DNA of 64,000 nt from positions 1-64,000 of the forward strand of contig DWUR01000098.1 in assembly GCA_019120635.1 (NCBI GenBank), in the 5' to 3' direction. Positions within the stretch are counted from its first letter, which is position 1, and each line of letters starts with the position of its first letter. Below are positions 1 through 7,614 of this stretch, in pieces. The position numbers and the translations under genes are program-made. The notes beneath the pieces are model-generated. The model was not told the origin of the DNA, did not search any database, and saw only the letters and a program-made list of their open reading frames with translations. This DNA is from Candidatus Corynebacterium intestinavium. GTDB taxonomy: Bacteria > Actinomycetota > Actinomycetes > Mycobacteriales > Mycobacteriaceae.

Positions 1-39
1 ACACGGAAGGGGTCACTGGTTCGATCCCAGTATCGCGCA
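1..39 (+). tRNA. tRNA-Val (GAC), 3' part only, cut by window start
   Basis: The window opens inside the anticodon loop of a tRNA whose remaining bases match the complete tRNA-Val(GAC) at 306-377 exactly. The anticodon 3' stem, variable loop, T arm (TTCGATC loop) and acceptor 3' strand ending in discriminator A39 are present. CCA is not encoded. The 5' half lies outside the window. Confidence 0.93.
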
Positions 40-70
40 CGGTGAGTTTACTATTATAGTGGATTCGCAC

Positions 71-146
71 GCGGATGTAGCGCAGTTGGTAGCGCATCAC
101 CTTGCCAAGGTGAGGGTCGCGAGTTCGAGTCTCGTCATCCGCTCCA
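71..146 (+). tRNA. tRNA-Gly (GCC), first copy
   Basis: Full cloverleaf: acceptor GCGGATG pairs with CATCCGC, D stem GCGC/GCGC, anticodon stem TCACC/GGTGA with loop TTGCCAA (anticodon GCC), T stem GCGAG/CTCGT. Discriminator T143 is followed by an encoded CCA (144-146), unlike the Val and Cys genes beside it. Identical to the second copy at 409-484. Confidence 0.96.
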
Positions 147-199
147 GGTATTCTCTGCTCTACGTGGAGGATCACCACATCAGGCGGGTTTCACGCCAC

Positions 200-271
200 G
201 GTGGAATGGCTGAGTGGCTTAGGCAACGGTCTGCAAAACCGTCTACACGGGTTCGATTCCCGTTTCCACCT
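200..271 (+). tRNA. tRNA-Cys (GCA)
   Basis: Acceptor GGTGGAA pairs with TTCCACC, the anticodon loop CTGCAAA gives anticodon GCA, and the T loop is TTCGATT. Discriminator U at 271 is the usual identity base for tRNA-Cys. CCA is not encoded. It is the single-copy element between the duplicated Val-Gly modules. Confidence 0.96.
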
Positions 272-305
272 CTCAGTTCGCCCCCGGGGCTGAACTTGAA
301 AGCTA

Positions 306-377
306 GCGCGATTAGCTCAGCGGTAGAGCACTTCCCCGACACGGAAGGGGTCACTGGTTCGATCCCAGTATCGCGCA
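306..377 (+). tRNA. tRNA-Val (GAC)
   Basis: Full cloverleaf: acceptor GCGCGAT/ATCGCGC, D stem GCTC/GAGC, anticodon stem CTTCC/GGAAG, T stem ACTGG/CCAGT, discriminator A377, no encoded CCA. The anticodon loop reads CCGACAC, so position 33 before anticodon GAC is C rather than the near-universal U33. Confidence 0.95.
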
Positions 378-408
378 CGGTGAGTTCACTATTACAGTGG
401 ATTCGCAC

Positions 409-484
409 GCGGATGTAGCGCAGTTGGTAGCGCATCACCTTGCCAAGGTGAGGGTCGCGAGTTCGAGTCTCGTCATCCGCTCCA
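409..484 (+). tRNA. tRNA-Gly (GCC), second copy
   Basis: Identical to the gene at 71-146, including the encoded CCA (482-484). Its downstream sequence (from 485) is unrelated to that of copy 1, which marks the right end of the duplicated block. Confidence 0.96.
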
Positions 485-555
485 AAGATGAAGAGGCAGC
501 AGTATTCACACTGTTGCCTCTTTTCTCATATCCCCACGATATTCTCGAAGACACC

Positions 556-1902
556 ATGAGCCACTCTGCCCCTTCCCCAGCGCCTGCCTCCGCGATGCCA
601 ACCCGGGACGAGTCTCGTCGCGGCAACGCCAGGACCACCCGCTTCGATGAACGCTTTCCCTGGGTGAGTTGGGCACTGTGGCCGCTGGCGATCCTCACCG
701 CCCTGCACAAGATCTGGGCTTCTTACGAGAGCGGCACGACGGACGACTTCACAACAGTCTGGGAGGCCGTGAACCGCTTCTGGTCGGGCGTGCCGGTGTA
801 CTCCGAGGACTACACCACCACCGACCCGCACTATCTCTACCTACCGGGTGGGACGATGCTGCTGAGCCCGCTGTCAGCCCTTGGCAGTTTTGAAGCGGCA
901 CGGACGCTGTATATCTTCGGCAACGCCATCGCGATCGTGATTGCCCTTGGGATCCTCAGCCACATCATCTACACCGCCCGCGGCTGGTCTAAGACCTGGC
1001 TGGGGTCCCTTTCCGGGGCACTGTGGCCACTCAGCATCGTCGCAGTGTTCAACACCGAAGCCGTTCAAAACAACCTGCTCTTCGCCAATATCAACGGAGT
1101 GCTCCTACTCCTCGCCACGCTATTCCTGTACTTCCTCCTGCGAGGAGGCACCACCTCCCAGGTGTTCAGCGGGCTCGCGCTGGGACTCGCAATCACGATC
1201 AAGCCCCAATTCGTCGTCCTCCTGTTCCTTCCCTTCTTTCGACGTCAGTGGCTAAGCCTGGTTGCGGCTCTCCTCCTACCTATCGCCTGCAATGTCGTGG
1301 GCTGGACGTTGATGGCTGAGCCCCAGGGCTTCTTCGACAATCTCGTTCCGTACCTCGGCGAGGTCCGCGACTTCGCGAACTCTTCCATCGTCGGTGTCGG
1401 CGTGTACTTCGGGGCCAGCACCGCGACGATTTGGTTCTGGCGCATTCTCGCCGCCGTCCTCGTACTCATCGGCGCTTTTACCCTGCTGCCGTGGCGCAAC
1501 TCCACCCGGCCCGGGGATCGCGCTATGTGGGCATTCACCACCTCCTCGCTGCTGCTGATCGGGGTGTTCCTCGTCAGTTCCCTCGGGCAGATGTACTATT
1601 CACTGCTCATCGTCCCGCTGCTCTTCACGGCACTCCTCCGCCGATCGACGATGCATAATCCAGTCGCGTGGCTGGGCGTCTACCTGTGCCTGGCCATCGA
1701 CAGCTGGTACTCGGATCAATGGTTCTGGGCCGGGCGAATCTTCGAAACTCTGCGCGGCACCGTAGGCTGGATGCTGCTGCTCATCAGCATCACGATCAGC
1801 GCGCTGATCTGGTTCCTCAACCGCTCCACCCCATCCATCTCCGGTGGAAGGCACCGCAAGCCGGCGGAAGAGAACAAAACCCAAGCCTGGAAAGGTGAAT
1901 AG
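556..1902 (+). CDS. aftC: AftC-type arabinofuranosyltransferase (GT87 family)
   Basis: Polytopic membrane protein of about 448 residues with roughly ten hydrophobic helices. In the known family, AftC is a GT-C enzyme adding alpha-1,3 arabinofuranose branches to arabinogalactan, using decaprenyl-phosphoarabinose outside the membrane. The acidic pair D62-D63 and the YLPGG loop near residue 95 lie in the first large extracytoplasmic loop, where GT-C enzymes keep catalytic acids. The open frame runs back into tRNA-Gly, so I start at ATG 556; ATG 595 is an alternative. Adjacency to msrB matches the aftC-msrB order known in C. glutamicum and M. tuberculosis and supports the name. The C-terminus is basic. 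Confidence 0.85.
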   Translation: MSHSAPSPAPASAMPTRDESRRGNARTTRFDERFPWVSWALWPLAILTALHKIWASYESGTTDDFTTVWEAVNRFWSGVPVYSEDYTTTDPHYLYLPGGTMLLSPLSALGSFEAARTLYIFGNAIAIVIALGILSHIIYTARGWSKTWLGSLSGALWPLSIVAVFNTEAVQNNLLFANINGVLLLLATLFLYFLLRGGTTSQVFSGLALGLAITIKPQFVVLLFLPFFRRQWLSLVAALLLPIACNVVGWTLMAEPQGFFDNLVPYLGEVRDFANSSIVGVGVYFGASTATIWFWRILAAVLVLIGAFTLLPWRNSTRPGDRAMWAFTTSSLLLIGVFLVSSLGQMYYSLLIVPLLFTALLRRSTMHNPVAWLGVYLCLAIDSWYSDQWFWAGRIFETLRGTVGWMLLLISITISALIWFLNRSTPSISGGRHRKPAEENKTQAWKGE

Positions 1903-1909
1903 TTTTCCA

Positions 1910-2320
1910 ATGACCGAAGATTTCCAGAATCTTTCTAACGAGCAGTGGCGCCAGCGCCTCAATCCCGAGGAGTTTCAGGTGCTGCGACTGGCTGGCACCG
2001 AGCGTCCCCACACCGGCGAGTACGTTGATACCGAAACCGAGGGAGTGTACCGCTGCCGCGGCTGTGGCTCCGAGCTCTTCCGTTCCTCGGAGAAGTTCCA
2101 CTCTGGTTGTGGCTGGCCGAGCTTCTTCGACCCAGCTGATAGCGATGCGGTTGTTTTGCGAGAGGATCTGAGCCTCGGCATGCGCCGCGTCGAGGTTCTT
2201 TGCGCGACCTGCCACGGCCACCTGGGGCACGTCTTTGAGGGCGAGGGCTACGATACGCCCACCGACCTGCGCTACTGCATCAATAGCATCGCGATGACCC
2301 TCGAGCCCCGCGAGCTTTAG
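1910..2320 (+). CDS. msrB: Peptide methionine-R-sulfoxide reductase MsrB
   Basis: A 136-residue protein of normal MsrB length. It reduces methionine-R-sulfoxide in proteins with thioredoxin as electron donor, in the cytoplasm. Visible motifs: two CxxC zinc-binding pairs (C49/C52, C98/C101), the HSGCGWPSF segment with C67, and the catalytic cysteine C123 in RYCINS. ATG 1910 starts 8 bases after the aftC stop and has an AAAGGTG ribosome site inside the end of aftC, so the two genes probably form one transcript ending at the 2349-2385 hairpin. Confidence 0.95.
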   Translation: MTEDFQNLSNEQWRQRLNPEEFQVLRLAGTERPHTGEYVDTETEGVYRCRGCGSELFRSSEKFHSGCGWPSFFDPADSDAVVLREDLSLGMRRVEVLCATCHGHLGHVFEGEGYDTPTDLRYCINSIAMTLEPREL

Positions 2321-2348
2321 CCCAACCGCTCCCCCCGCAGAAAAAGAT

Positions 2349-2385
2349 GCCGGGTGCTGCTCCGTCTTCAGGAGCTGCACCCGGC
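2349..2385. terminator. Bidirectional terminator between msrB and hemY
   Basis: A 15-base arm (GCCGGGTGCTGCTCC) pairs with a downstream arm with one mismatch around a 7-base loop. It is preceded by an A-run (2340-2345) and followed by a short T-run. It sits between the convergent msrB and hemY, so it can serve both. Confidence 0.8.
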
Positions 2386-2419
2386 TTTAGTCGCTCACTG
2401 CTTTCACGCAGCGTGGGCC

Positions 2420-3823
2420 TTAACCCAAGTCGGCAATGATCTTATCCGCCGCAGCGATCCCGGTCGCAACGGTAGCTGGCACCCCGACGCCGCGGAGCAT
2501 CGAACCAGCGACCGCGAGACGCGGCACCCCGGCTACGTCATCCAGCACCCGCGACATCTTCTCGGCGTGCTTCACCCCGTAGCACGGGATCCCGCCATGC
2601 CAGCGCTGCACGAAGATCTCCTCCGGAGTCTTGCGCTCGCCTGTGACCCGCTCCAGGTCCTCCAGAGCGTAAGCAAACAGGGCCCGATCACTAGCGTCGA
2701 CGTACCAGGGCTCGTCCTTGGTGCCGAAGGAGGCGCGGACGAAGGCCCCACCGCCCTGGGCGAGGTGCGGCCACTTTTTGGAGCTGAAGGTGAAGGCTTT
2801 CGCCGCGGTGCCTGAGTTGGACCCCAGCAGCACGCCGGAGCGCTCGGGAATACCGTGGTCAGAGGCAAAACGCATGCCCACCACCGCAGAGCTCGAAAGC
2901 TCCACGTTGCCCAACGCCTCCGCTGCCACCGGCGCAGCGTCCTCCAAGATGACGGACGCGGTCGGCGCGGAGGTCGCGACGACGACGGCGTCCACCGTCC
3001 CCAGTGGATCAATCACCCACCGGCCGTCCGAGGTCCGGCCGAGCGACTCAACAGCGGAGTTCAGGATCAGCTCGGGGTCGGCCTGGCGCATCATCTCCTC
3101 GATTAGGCTGCGGTAGCCCTTGTCGAAGGAGCGGAACGGTGATCCCCCACCGCCCACCGCAGTGGCCCGTCGCTTCGCCAGCAGATCTTCCACCACGTCG
3201 AGCAGGAAGAAGCCCTGCCCTCCCTCGCCTGCGCGATCCAGTGCCGCCCCCAGCTGTGGCAGGGTCGCCCGCACGCCGAGATCGTAGGCGCTGCAGGAGT
3301 ACACCCCACCCAGAAGCGGGGAGACCAGCTTATCCACCACAGCCTTGCCCAGCCGGGCCTCAACAAGCGTGCCCACGGTGGTGTCGTCGCCCGCGTTCCA
3401 CGTCATCGGCTGGCCATCGCGCTCGGCGTCCAGACGGGCGGCCTCCGCAGGGCTTAGGATCTCGGACACCGCATCAGCCGAGACAGGAATGCCCATCAGG
3501 GTCTCCCGCGGGATGTCAACGAACTTGCCATCCACCAGGAAGGACGAGCGCGCCGTAGAGGGGGTGCGTAGCTCGGAGCTCATTCCCAGCTTGTCGATCA
3601 GTTCCATGAATGTCTGGTCGAAGCTCAGGAACGCCTCGGCGCCCATATCCACGGGGCCGGTGGAAAAGCGCACCGTCTTTAGCTTCCCGCCCAGGCGCCC
3701 GTAGGCCTCGGCGAGCATCAGCTGGGCGCGATCCCCGAGCTGTTGGCGCAGCTGCCAGACCGCGCTGACTCCGGCGATCCCGCCGCCGATAACGGCGATG
3801 CGTGGCTTTCGCGCCGTGGTCAT
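2420..3823 (-). CDS. hemY: Protoporphyrinogen/coproporphyrinogen III oxidase HemY
   Basis: A 467-residue FAD flavoenzyme. The N-terminal dinucleotide motif VIGGGIAGVS (residues 11-20) binds FAD, and the C-terminal AGSMLRGVGVPATVATG segment is typical of the family. In actinobacteria this enzyme (also called CgoX) oxidises coproporphyrinogen III to coproporphyrin III in the coproporphyrin-dependent heme pathway. Its ATG overlaps the hemE stop by four bases (ATGA), so the two are translationally coupled. hemQ, which usually follows on the msrB side in relatives, is not here. Confidence 0.93.
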   Translation of the reverse strand: MTTARKPRIAVIGGGIAGVSAVWQLRQQLGDRAQLMLAEAYGRLGGKLKTVRFSTGPVDMGAEAFLSFDQTFMELIDKLGMSSELRTPSTARSSFLVDGKFVDIPRETLMGIPVSADAVSEILSPAEAARLDAERDGQPMTWNAGDDTTVGTLVEARLGKAVVDKLVSPLLGGVYSCSAYDLGVRATLPQLGAALDRAGEGGQGFFLLDVVEDLLAKRRATAVGGGGSPFRSFDKGYRSLIEEMMRQADPELILNSAVESLGRTSDGRWVIDPLGTVDAVVVATSAPTASVILEDAAPVAAEALGNVELSSSAVVGMRFASDHGIPERSGVLLGSNSGTAAKAFTFSSKKWPHLAQGGGAFVRASFGTKDEPWYVDASDRALFAYALEDLERVTGERKTPEEIFVQRWHGGIPCYGVKHAEKMSRVLDDVAGVPRLAVAGSMLRGVGVPATVATGIAAADKIIADLG

Positions 3824-4941
3824 GAGTTGTGAACCTCCTCGAAGGCTGCGGTGATAGCGTCGGCGTCCGTGTGTGGCATCACGCCGTGGCCAAGGTTAAA
3901 GATGTGGCCCCGGGAATAGCCCAATTCGATGGCCTCGTCGGCCTCCGCGGCGATCCGCTGCACGTGCTCGCGGATCACGTCACGGCCTGCAAAGAGCACC
4001 GCCGGGTCGAGGTTTCCCTGATAAGCCTTCGGGGTCTGGTCTGGCAGCGCCTCCTGCACCCGCTTCGCGGCGACGTTCATCGGCACGCGCCAGTCAACAC
4101 CCACGACATCCGGGCCAACCTTCGCCAGGTCGACCAGCAACTCACCAGTGCCGACGCCGAAGTGCGTCATTGGGATACCGTACGGTCGCACCGCATCGAG
4201 GATCTTCTGGGAATACGGGGCGACGTACTCCCGGTAGTCGCGGGCGGTGAGGAAGCCTGCCCAGGAGTCGAAAAGCTGGATGGCATCCACGCCGGCCTCG
4301 ATCTGCGCCTGGAGGAAATGCGCGATCATCGGGCTGAGCTTCTCCATGAGTGCGTGCCACAACTGTGGCTCGGCGTACATCATCGCCTTGGTGACCTCAT
4401 GGTTCTTCGACGGCCCACCCTCGATCAAGTAGCTAGCCACCGTGAACGGAGCTCCCGCGAAGCCAATGAGCACCTGATCCGTGCGCAGTCGCTCGAGGAT
4501 CTGCCCGATGCCCTCCACGATCGGGCCGAGCTGGTCGGGCTCGAGGTCCGGGATGTTCGCGATCTGCTCGGCAGTGCGCACCGCCTCCCCCATGACTGGA
4601 CCGCGCCCAGCAACGATCTCAACGTCCATCCCGGCGGCCTTCAGCGGGACAACGATGTCGCTGAAGAGGATCGCTGCGTCAGCATCGTGGCGAACGACGG
4701 GCTGCATGGTGATCTCAGCGAGCAGATCCGGCATGAAGCAGGAATCCAGCATCGGAATGCCCTCGCGAACCTTGCGGTATTCCGGCAGGGAGCGGCCGGC
4801 CTGGCGCATCATCCACACAGGGCGGCGGGTTGGCTTCTCACCACGCACCGCCGCCAGGTACGGGGCGTCCGCATCGGCGCGTCGAGCGGCGGAGGCTGCA
4901 GCGAGATCGGGCGTCAACAACTCATTAGTCATGGTTTCCAT
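3820..4941 (-). CDS. hemE: Uroporphyrinogen decarboxylase HemE
   Basis: About 373 residues. It decarboxylates the four acetate side chains of uroporphyrinogen III to coproporphyrinogen III in the cytoplasm. The RPVWMMRQAGRSLPEYR signature lies near the N-terminus and NLGHGVMPHTD near the C-terminus. Start choice is uncertain: a TTG (4959) and two ATGs (4941, 4932) are in frame and none has a strong ribosome site; I take 4941. First gene of the hemE-hemY pair; the promoter must lie in the 107-base gap shared with the divergent DUF3000 gene. Confidence 0.94.
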   Translation of the reverse strand: METMTNELLTPDLAAASAARRADADAPYLAAVRGEKPTRRPVWMMRQAGRSLPEYRKVREGIPMLDSCFMPDLLAEITMQPVVRHDADAAILFSDIVVPLKAAGMDVEIVAGRGPVMGEAVRTAEQIANIPDLEPDQLGPIVEGIGQILERLRTDQVLIGFAGAPFTVASYLIEGGPSKNHEVTKAMMYAEPQLWHALMEKLSPMIAHFLQAQIEAGVDAIQLFDSWAGFLTARDYREYVAPYSQKILDAVRPYGIPMTHFGVGTGELLVDLAKVGPDVVGVDWRVPMNVAAKRVQEALPDQTPKAYQGNLDPAVLFAGRDVIREHVQRIAAEADEAIELGYSRGHIFNLGHGVMPHTDADAITAAFEEVHNS

Positions 4942-5048
4942 TATGCCAGTTATCCCCAAGTAACCGGCAGGTGATGATGGCTGTCTTATTGGACTTCCCT
5001 CGGCGTGGCACGCCCCATCAAAAACCTTAAAGGCTAGGTTTAGACATT

Positions 5049-5726
5049 GTGAATGAGCTGAACAACGCGAAAGACAGTCACCAGCGCCCGGGAGCGACCG
5101 CGCTCGGCGTCCGCACCCCCGAGGCGGAGCCTGAGCAGACGCCGGAGTATTTCGAGCACGCCGTGAAGTCGATGTCGGAGGCGCCCCTGCGCTCGGGCAT
5201 CACCATCGCGGAGATTCGGCCACCGCGTAACCTCGCGCCACTGAGCCACGCGATCGGCCTGGAGATCAGCCAAGTGGATCTGGCCGACCGCATTGCCTCG
5301 CAGGAAGAGCCAGATGGCACGGTGGCCGCCGGGGACGGCTTCGGCCGGCTCATTCTTCTCCACGACCCGCACGGCGAGGAGCCGTGGCAGGGAGCCAAGA
5401 TGCGCATGGTCGCCTATATCCAGGCCGATATGGATGCCGACGTCGCGTCCGACCCGCTGCTGCCCGAGGTCGCGTGGGACTGGCTTACCGAGGAGCTTGG
5501 TGGCCCTGGTGCCGAGTACTCCGACCTCGGTGGCACCGTCACCTCCACGGCCTCCGTACGCTACGGCGAGATCGGTGGGCCCCCGCGCGCCTTCCAGCTG
5601 GAGATGCGCGCGTCCTGGACCGCGACAGGCGTTGATCTGGAAGGCCACGTCCAGGCCTTCGCGAATGTCTTGGCGAACGTCGCTGGCCTTCCGCCGGAGG
5701 GTGTCTCGCAGCTGCCGCGCTTCTAG
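5049..5726 (+). CDS. DUF3000 family protein
   Basis: A 225-residue soluble protein of unknown function, divergent from hemE. It belongs to the actinobacterial DUF3000 family (homologue of Rv2680), recognisable from the core around SEAPLRSGITIAEIRPPRNLAP and the C-terminal VQAFANVLANVAGLPPEG segment. It starts with GTG; there is no membrane helix and no catalytic motif I can name. In relatives it is followed by rnd (ribonuclease D) and dxs. Here dxs is still downstream but a siderophore importer occupies the place of rnd. Confidence 0.82.
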   Translation: MNELNNAKDSHQRPGATALGVRTPEAEPEQTPEYFEHAVKSMSEAPLRSGITIAEIRPPRNLAPLSHAIGLEISQVDLADRIASQEEPDGTVAAGDGFGRLILLHDPHGEEPWQGAKMRMVAYIQADMDADVASDPLLPEVAWDWLTEELGGPGAEYSDLGGTVTSTASVRYGEIGGPPRAFQLEMRASWTATGVDLEGHVQAFANVLANVAGLPPEGVSQLPRF

Positions 5727-5780
5727 GCTTTCCTCACGCTCGTTCTGTTCGCGCCCACAGGCGGCGCGAATGCAAATATT

Positions 5781-5822
5781 CAACCCCGGCACCTGCAGGT
5801 TGCTACCGCAAGGCCGGGGTTG
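5781..5822. terminator. Terminator between the DUF3000 gene and the siderophore importer
   Basis: Ten-base perfect arms (CAACCCCGGC 5781-5790 and GCCGGGGTTG 5813-5822) with a 22-base loop, followed by TTTTC on the plus strand. It lies between convergent genes and probably ends both transcripts. Confidence 0.75.
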
Positions 5823-5840
5823 TTTTCATCCCGTCTACCT

Positions 5841-6596
5841 CTAGTAGTAGATGGCGGTCGGTCGACCGTGGATCCGCTCGACCTGAACGGGAAAGTCATA
5901 GAGGCTGCTGAGCGTCTCCCCGGTCATGACCTCCTCCGGCGTCCCCGTGGTGTGGACCTTGCCGTTCTTCATTGCAACAAGCCGGTCGGAGAACGCAGCG
6001 GCCATGTTGATGTCGTGAATGACGATGACGACGGTGCGCCCCTGCTTGTGGGCGGCGGCCTTGATCGTGCGCATCATCGACACGGAGTGCTTCATGTCGA
6101 GGTTGTTGAGGGGCTCGTCCAGCAGGATGTACTCGGTGTCCTGGGCGAGAACCATCGCAACGAAGGCGCGCTGGCGCTGTCCGCCGGAGAGCTCGTCGAT
6201 GAACTTATCGGCGATCTCACCGAGTTCCATCGTCTCAATCGCCGCATCCACTGCGGCTTCGCACTCCGCCGTCAGCCGACCCTGGGAATGCGGGAAGCGG
6301 CCGAACGCCACCAGCTCCCTCACCCGGATACGGCTCAAGGTGTGGTTTTCCTGCCTCAAGACAGCGAGAATCTTCGCCAGCTCGCGGGTATCCGTTGCAT
6401 ACACGTCCATTCCCGCGACCTCCGCGGTTCCACCGTCGGCGTCGATCAGGCGTGCGATCGCAGTCAGCAAGGTGGACTTACCTGCTCCATTGGCGCCGAT
6501 GATGCTGGTAACCCCGCCCTCGGGAATACGAAGATCGACGTGATCCAGAACCAGCGAATCACCGTAGCGCTTGCTGAGTTGCTTAGTCTCAATCAC
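5841..6596 (-). CDS. Iron-siderophore ABC transporter, ATP-binding subunit
   Basis: A 251-residue ABC ATPase of the FecE/FepC/YclP type. Walker A GANGAGKST is at 34-42, signature LSGGQ at 136-140, Walker B ILLDEP at 157-162 and the switch His in VIHD at 194. It powers import of a ferric-siderophore through the two permeases encoded upstream. It starts with GTG overlapping the preceding permease stop (GTGA), so it is translationally coupled as the last gene of the importer operon. The ligand cannot be told from sequence. Confidence 0.92.
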   Translation of the reverse strand: MIETKQLSKRYGDSLVLDHVDLRIPEGGVTSIIGANGAGKSTLLTAIARLIDADGGTAEVAGMDVYATDTRELAKILAVLRQENHTLSRIRVRELVAFGRFPHSQGRLTAECEAAVDAAIETMELGEIADKFIDELSGGQRQRAFVAMVLAQDTEYILLDEPLNNLDMKHSVSMMRTIKAAAHKQGRTVVIVIHDINMAAAFSDRLVAMKNGKVHTTGTPEEVMTGETLSSLYDFPVQVERIHGRPTAIYY

Positions 6597-7591
6597 TTGA
6601 GTTTCTCCTTCCGCAGGAGCAGGAACAGGAACAAAATACCTCCCAAAAATTCAATCAGCACGGAGACGGTGGTGCCGTAGCTAAAGATCTGCCCCAGGAT
6701 AAACTGCGCGCCAACGAGCGAGGAAACGCCGAACAAGGCAGCGACCGGGAGGGTCCAGGTATGCCGGGTCGTTCCCGTCGCCCGGTAGGCCAAGTGGGCG
6801 ACGATGAGCCCCAGGAACAAGATCGGACCAACCAGAGCGGTGGAGGCCGCTACCAGAATGGTGGTGGCAGCGAGCATGAGCAGGCTTTCCTTGCGGTAGC
6901 CCACGCCCAGGCCGATGGACGTCTCCTGTCCCAGCGCCATGACGTCCAGCACGTGGCGTTTGTGCCAGATCCATGCGGAAACGACGAGTGTCACCAGCAG
7001 GGTGAAGACCAGCAGCGGGCGGTCGATTCCGGTGAAGGACGCGAAGAAGGCATCCTGCAGCACCTGGTACTCGTTGGGGTCGATCATCTTCTGCAGAAGA
7101 GCGGCCAGCGACCTAAAGAAGATCCCGCACACCACACCAATGAGCAGCAGCACATCCAGGGTCATTGTCTTGGATGTCACCAGTGGGCTGAACACGACCA
7201 GAGCGAAGACAACCATGATCGCCGTGTTCAGCAAGAAACCCGCAATAGGGTGCATGCCACTCAGCGCACTGCTGCCGAGGAAAAAGACGATCAGCGTGTT
7301 GATCAGAACGTAGATCGAATCAAAGCCGATCAGGCTCGGGGTCAGGATGTGGTTCCGGGTCAGTGTGTGAAAAACCACGGTGGATACGCCGGCGGTAATG
7401 CCGGCCACAGCGAGCGCGCCGATGGTCGTCAACCGAATGGGCAGAACGAAAGCCCAGGCTCGGGGCAGTTGCCAGAAGATGAAGAGGCCGATCAGCGCCA
7501 CGGTGATGAGGAGCACCGCTACCAACGCGCGCCGTGGCCTCTTCGAATCTTCCCGCTTCGTGCTCGATGCGTGTGTCACGCGTCCCAGCAA
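6593..7591 (-). CDS. Iron-siderophore ABC transporter permease, second
   Basis: About 332 residues and eight or nine hydrophobic helices, FecCD family. It pairs with the product of 7615-8763 to form the membrane channel. The likely start is TTG 7591, 7 bases after AAAGG; GTG 7579 is an alternative. It starts 23 bases after the first permease stop and overlaps the ATPase start by 4 bases. The GLIVAHLAYRATG segment near the C-terminus resembles the coupling region that contacts the ATPase. Confidence 0.88.
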   Translation of the reverse strand: MLGRVTHASSTKREDSKRPRRALVAVLLITVALIGLFIFWQLPRAWAFVLPIRLTTIGALAVAGITAGVSTVVFHTLTRNHILTPSLIGFDSIYVLINTLIVFFLGSSALSGMHPIAGFLLNTAIMVVFALVVFSPLVTSKTMTLDVLLLIGVVCGIFFRSLAALLQKMIDPNEYQVLQDAFFASFTGIDRPLLVFTLLVTLVVSAWIWHKRHVLDVMALGQETSIGLGVGYRKESLLMLAATTILVAASTALVGPILFLGLIVAHLAYRATGTTRHTWTLPVAALFGVSSLVGAQFILGQIFSYGTTVSVLIEFLGGILFLFLLLRKEKLK

Positions 7592-7614
7592 AAGCTAACC
7601 TTTCCGTACTATCG

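Larger units (their letters stand above)
1..484 (+). repeat. Tandem duplication of a tRNA-Val/tRNA-Gly module
   Basis: Bases 1-146 and 339-484 align without gaps at an offset of 338. They differ at only two positions, both in the spacer between the Val and Gly genes (T49/C387 and T57/C395). The tRNA-Cys gene lies between the copies. Copy 1 continues left of the window, so the full repeat length is unknown. The conserved spacer, not just conserved tRNAs, indicates a recent duplication or gene conversion. Confidence 0.93.

Noticed and set aside
59-418. Plus-strand ORF of 119 codons across the tRNA cluster
   Set aside because: It translates tRNA-Gly, tRNA-Cys and tRNA-Val; the repeated peptide start simply reflects the duplicated tRNA genes.
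7585-7606. AAAGGTTAGCTTTTGC at the second permease start, resembling a DtxR half-site
   Set aside because: Only one half matches and it lies inside the operon at the ribosome site; AAAGG is better read as the Shine-Dalgarno.
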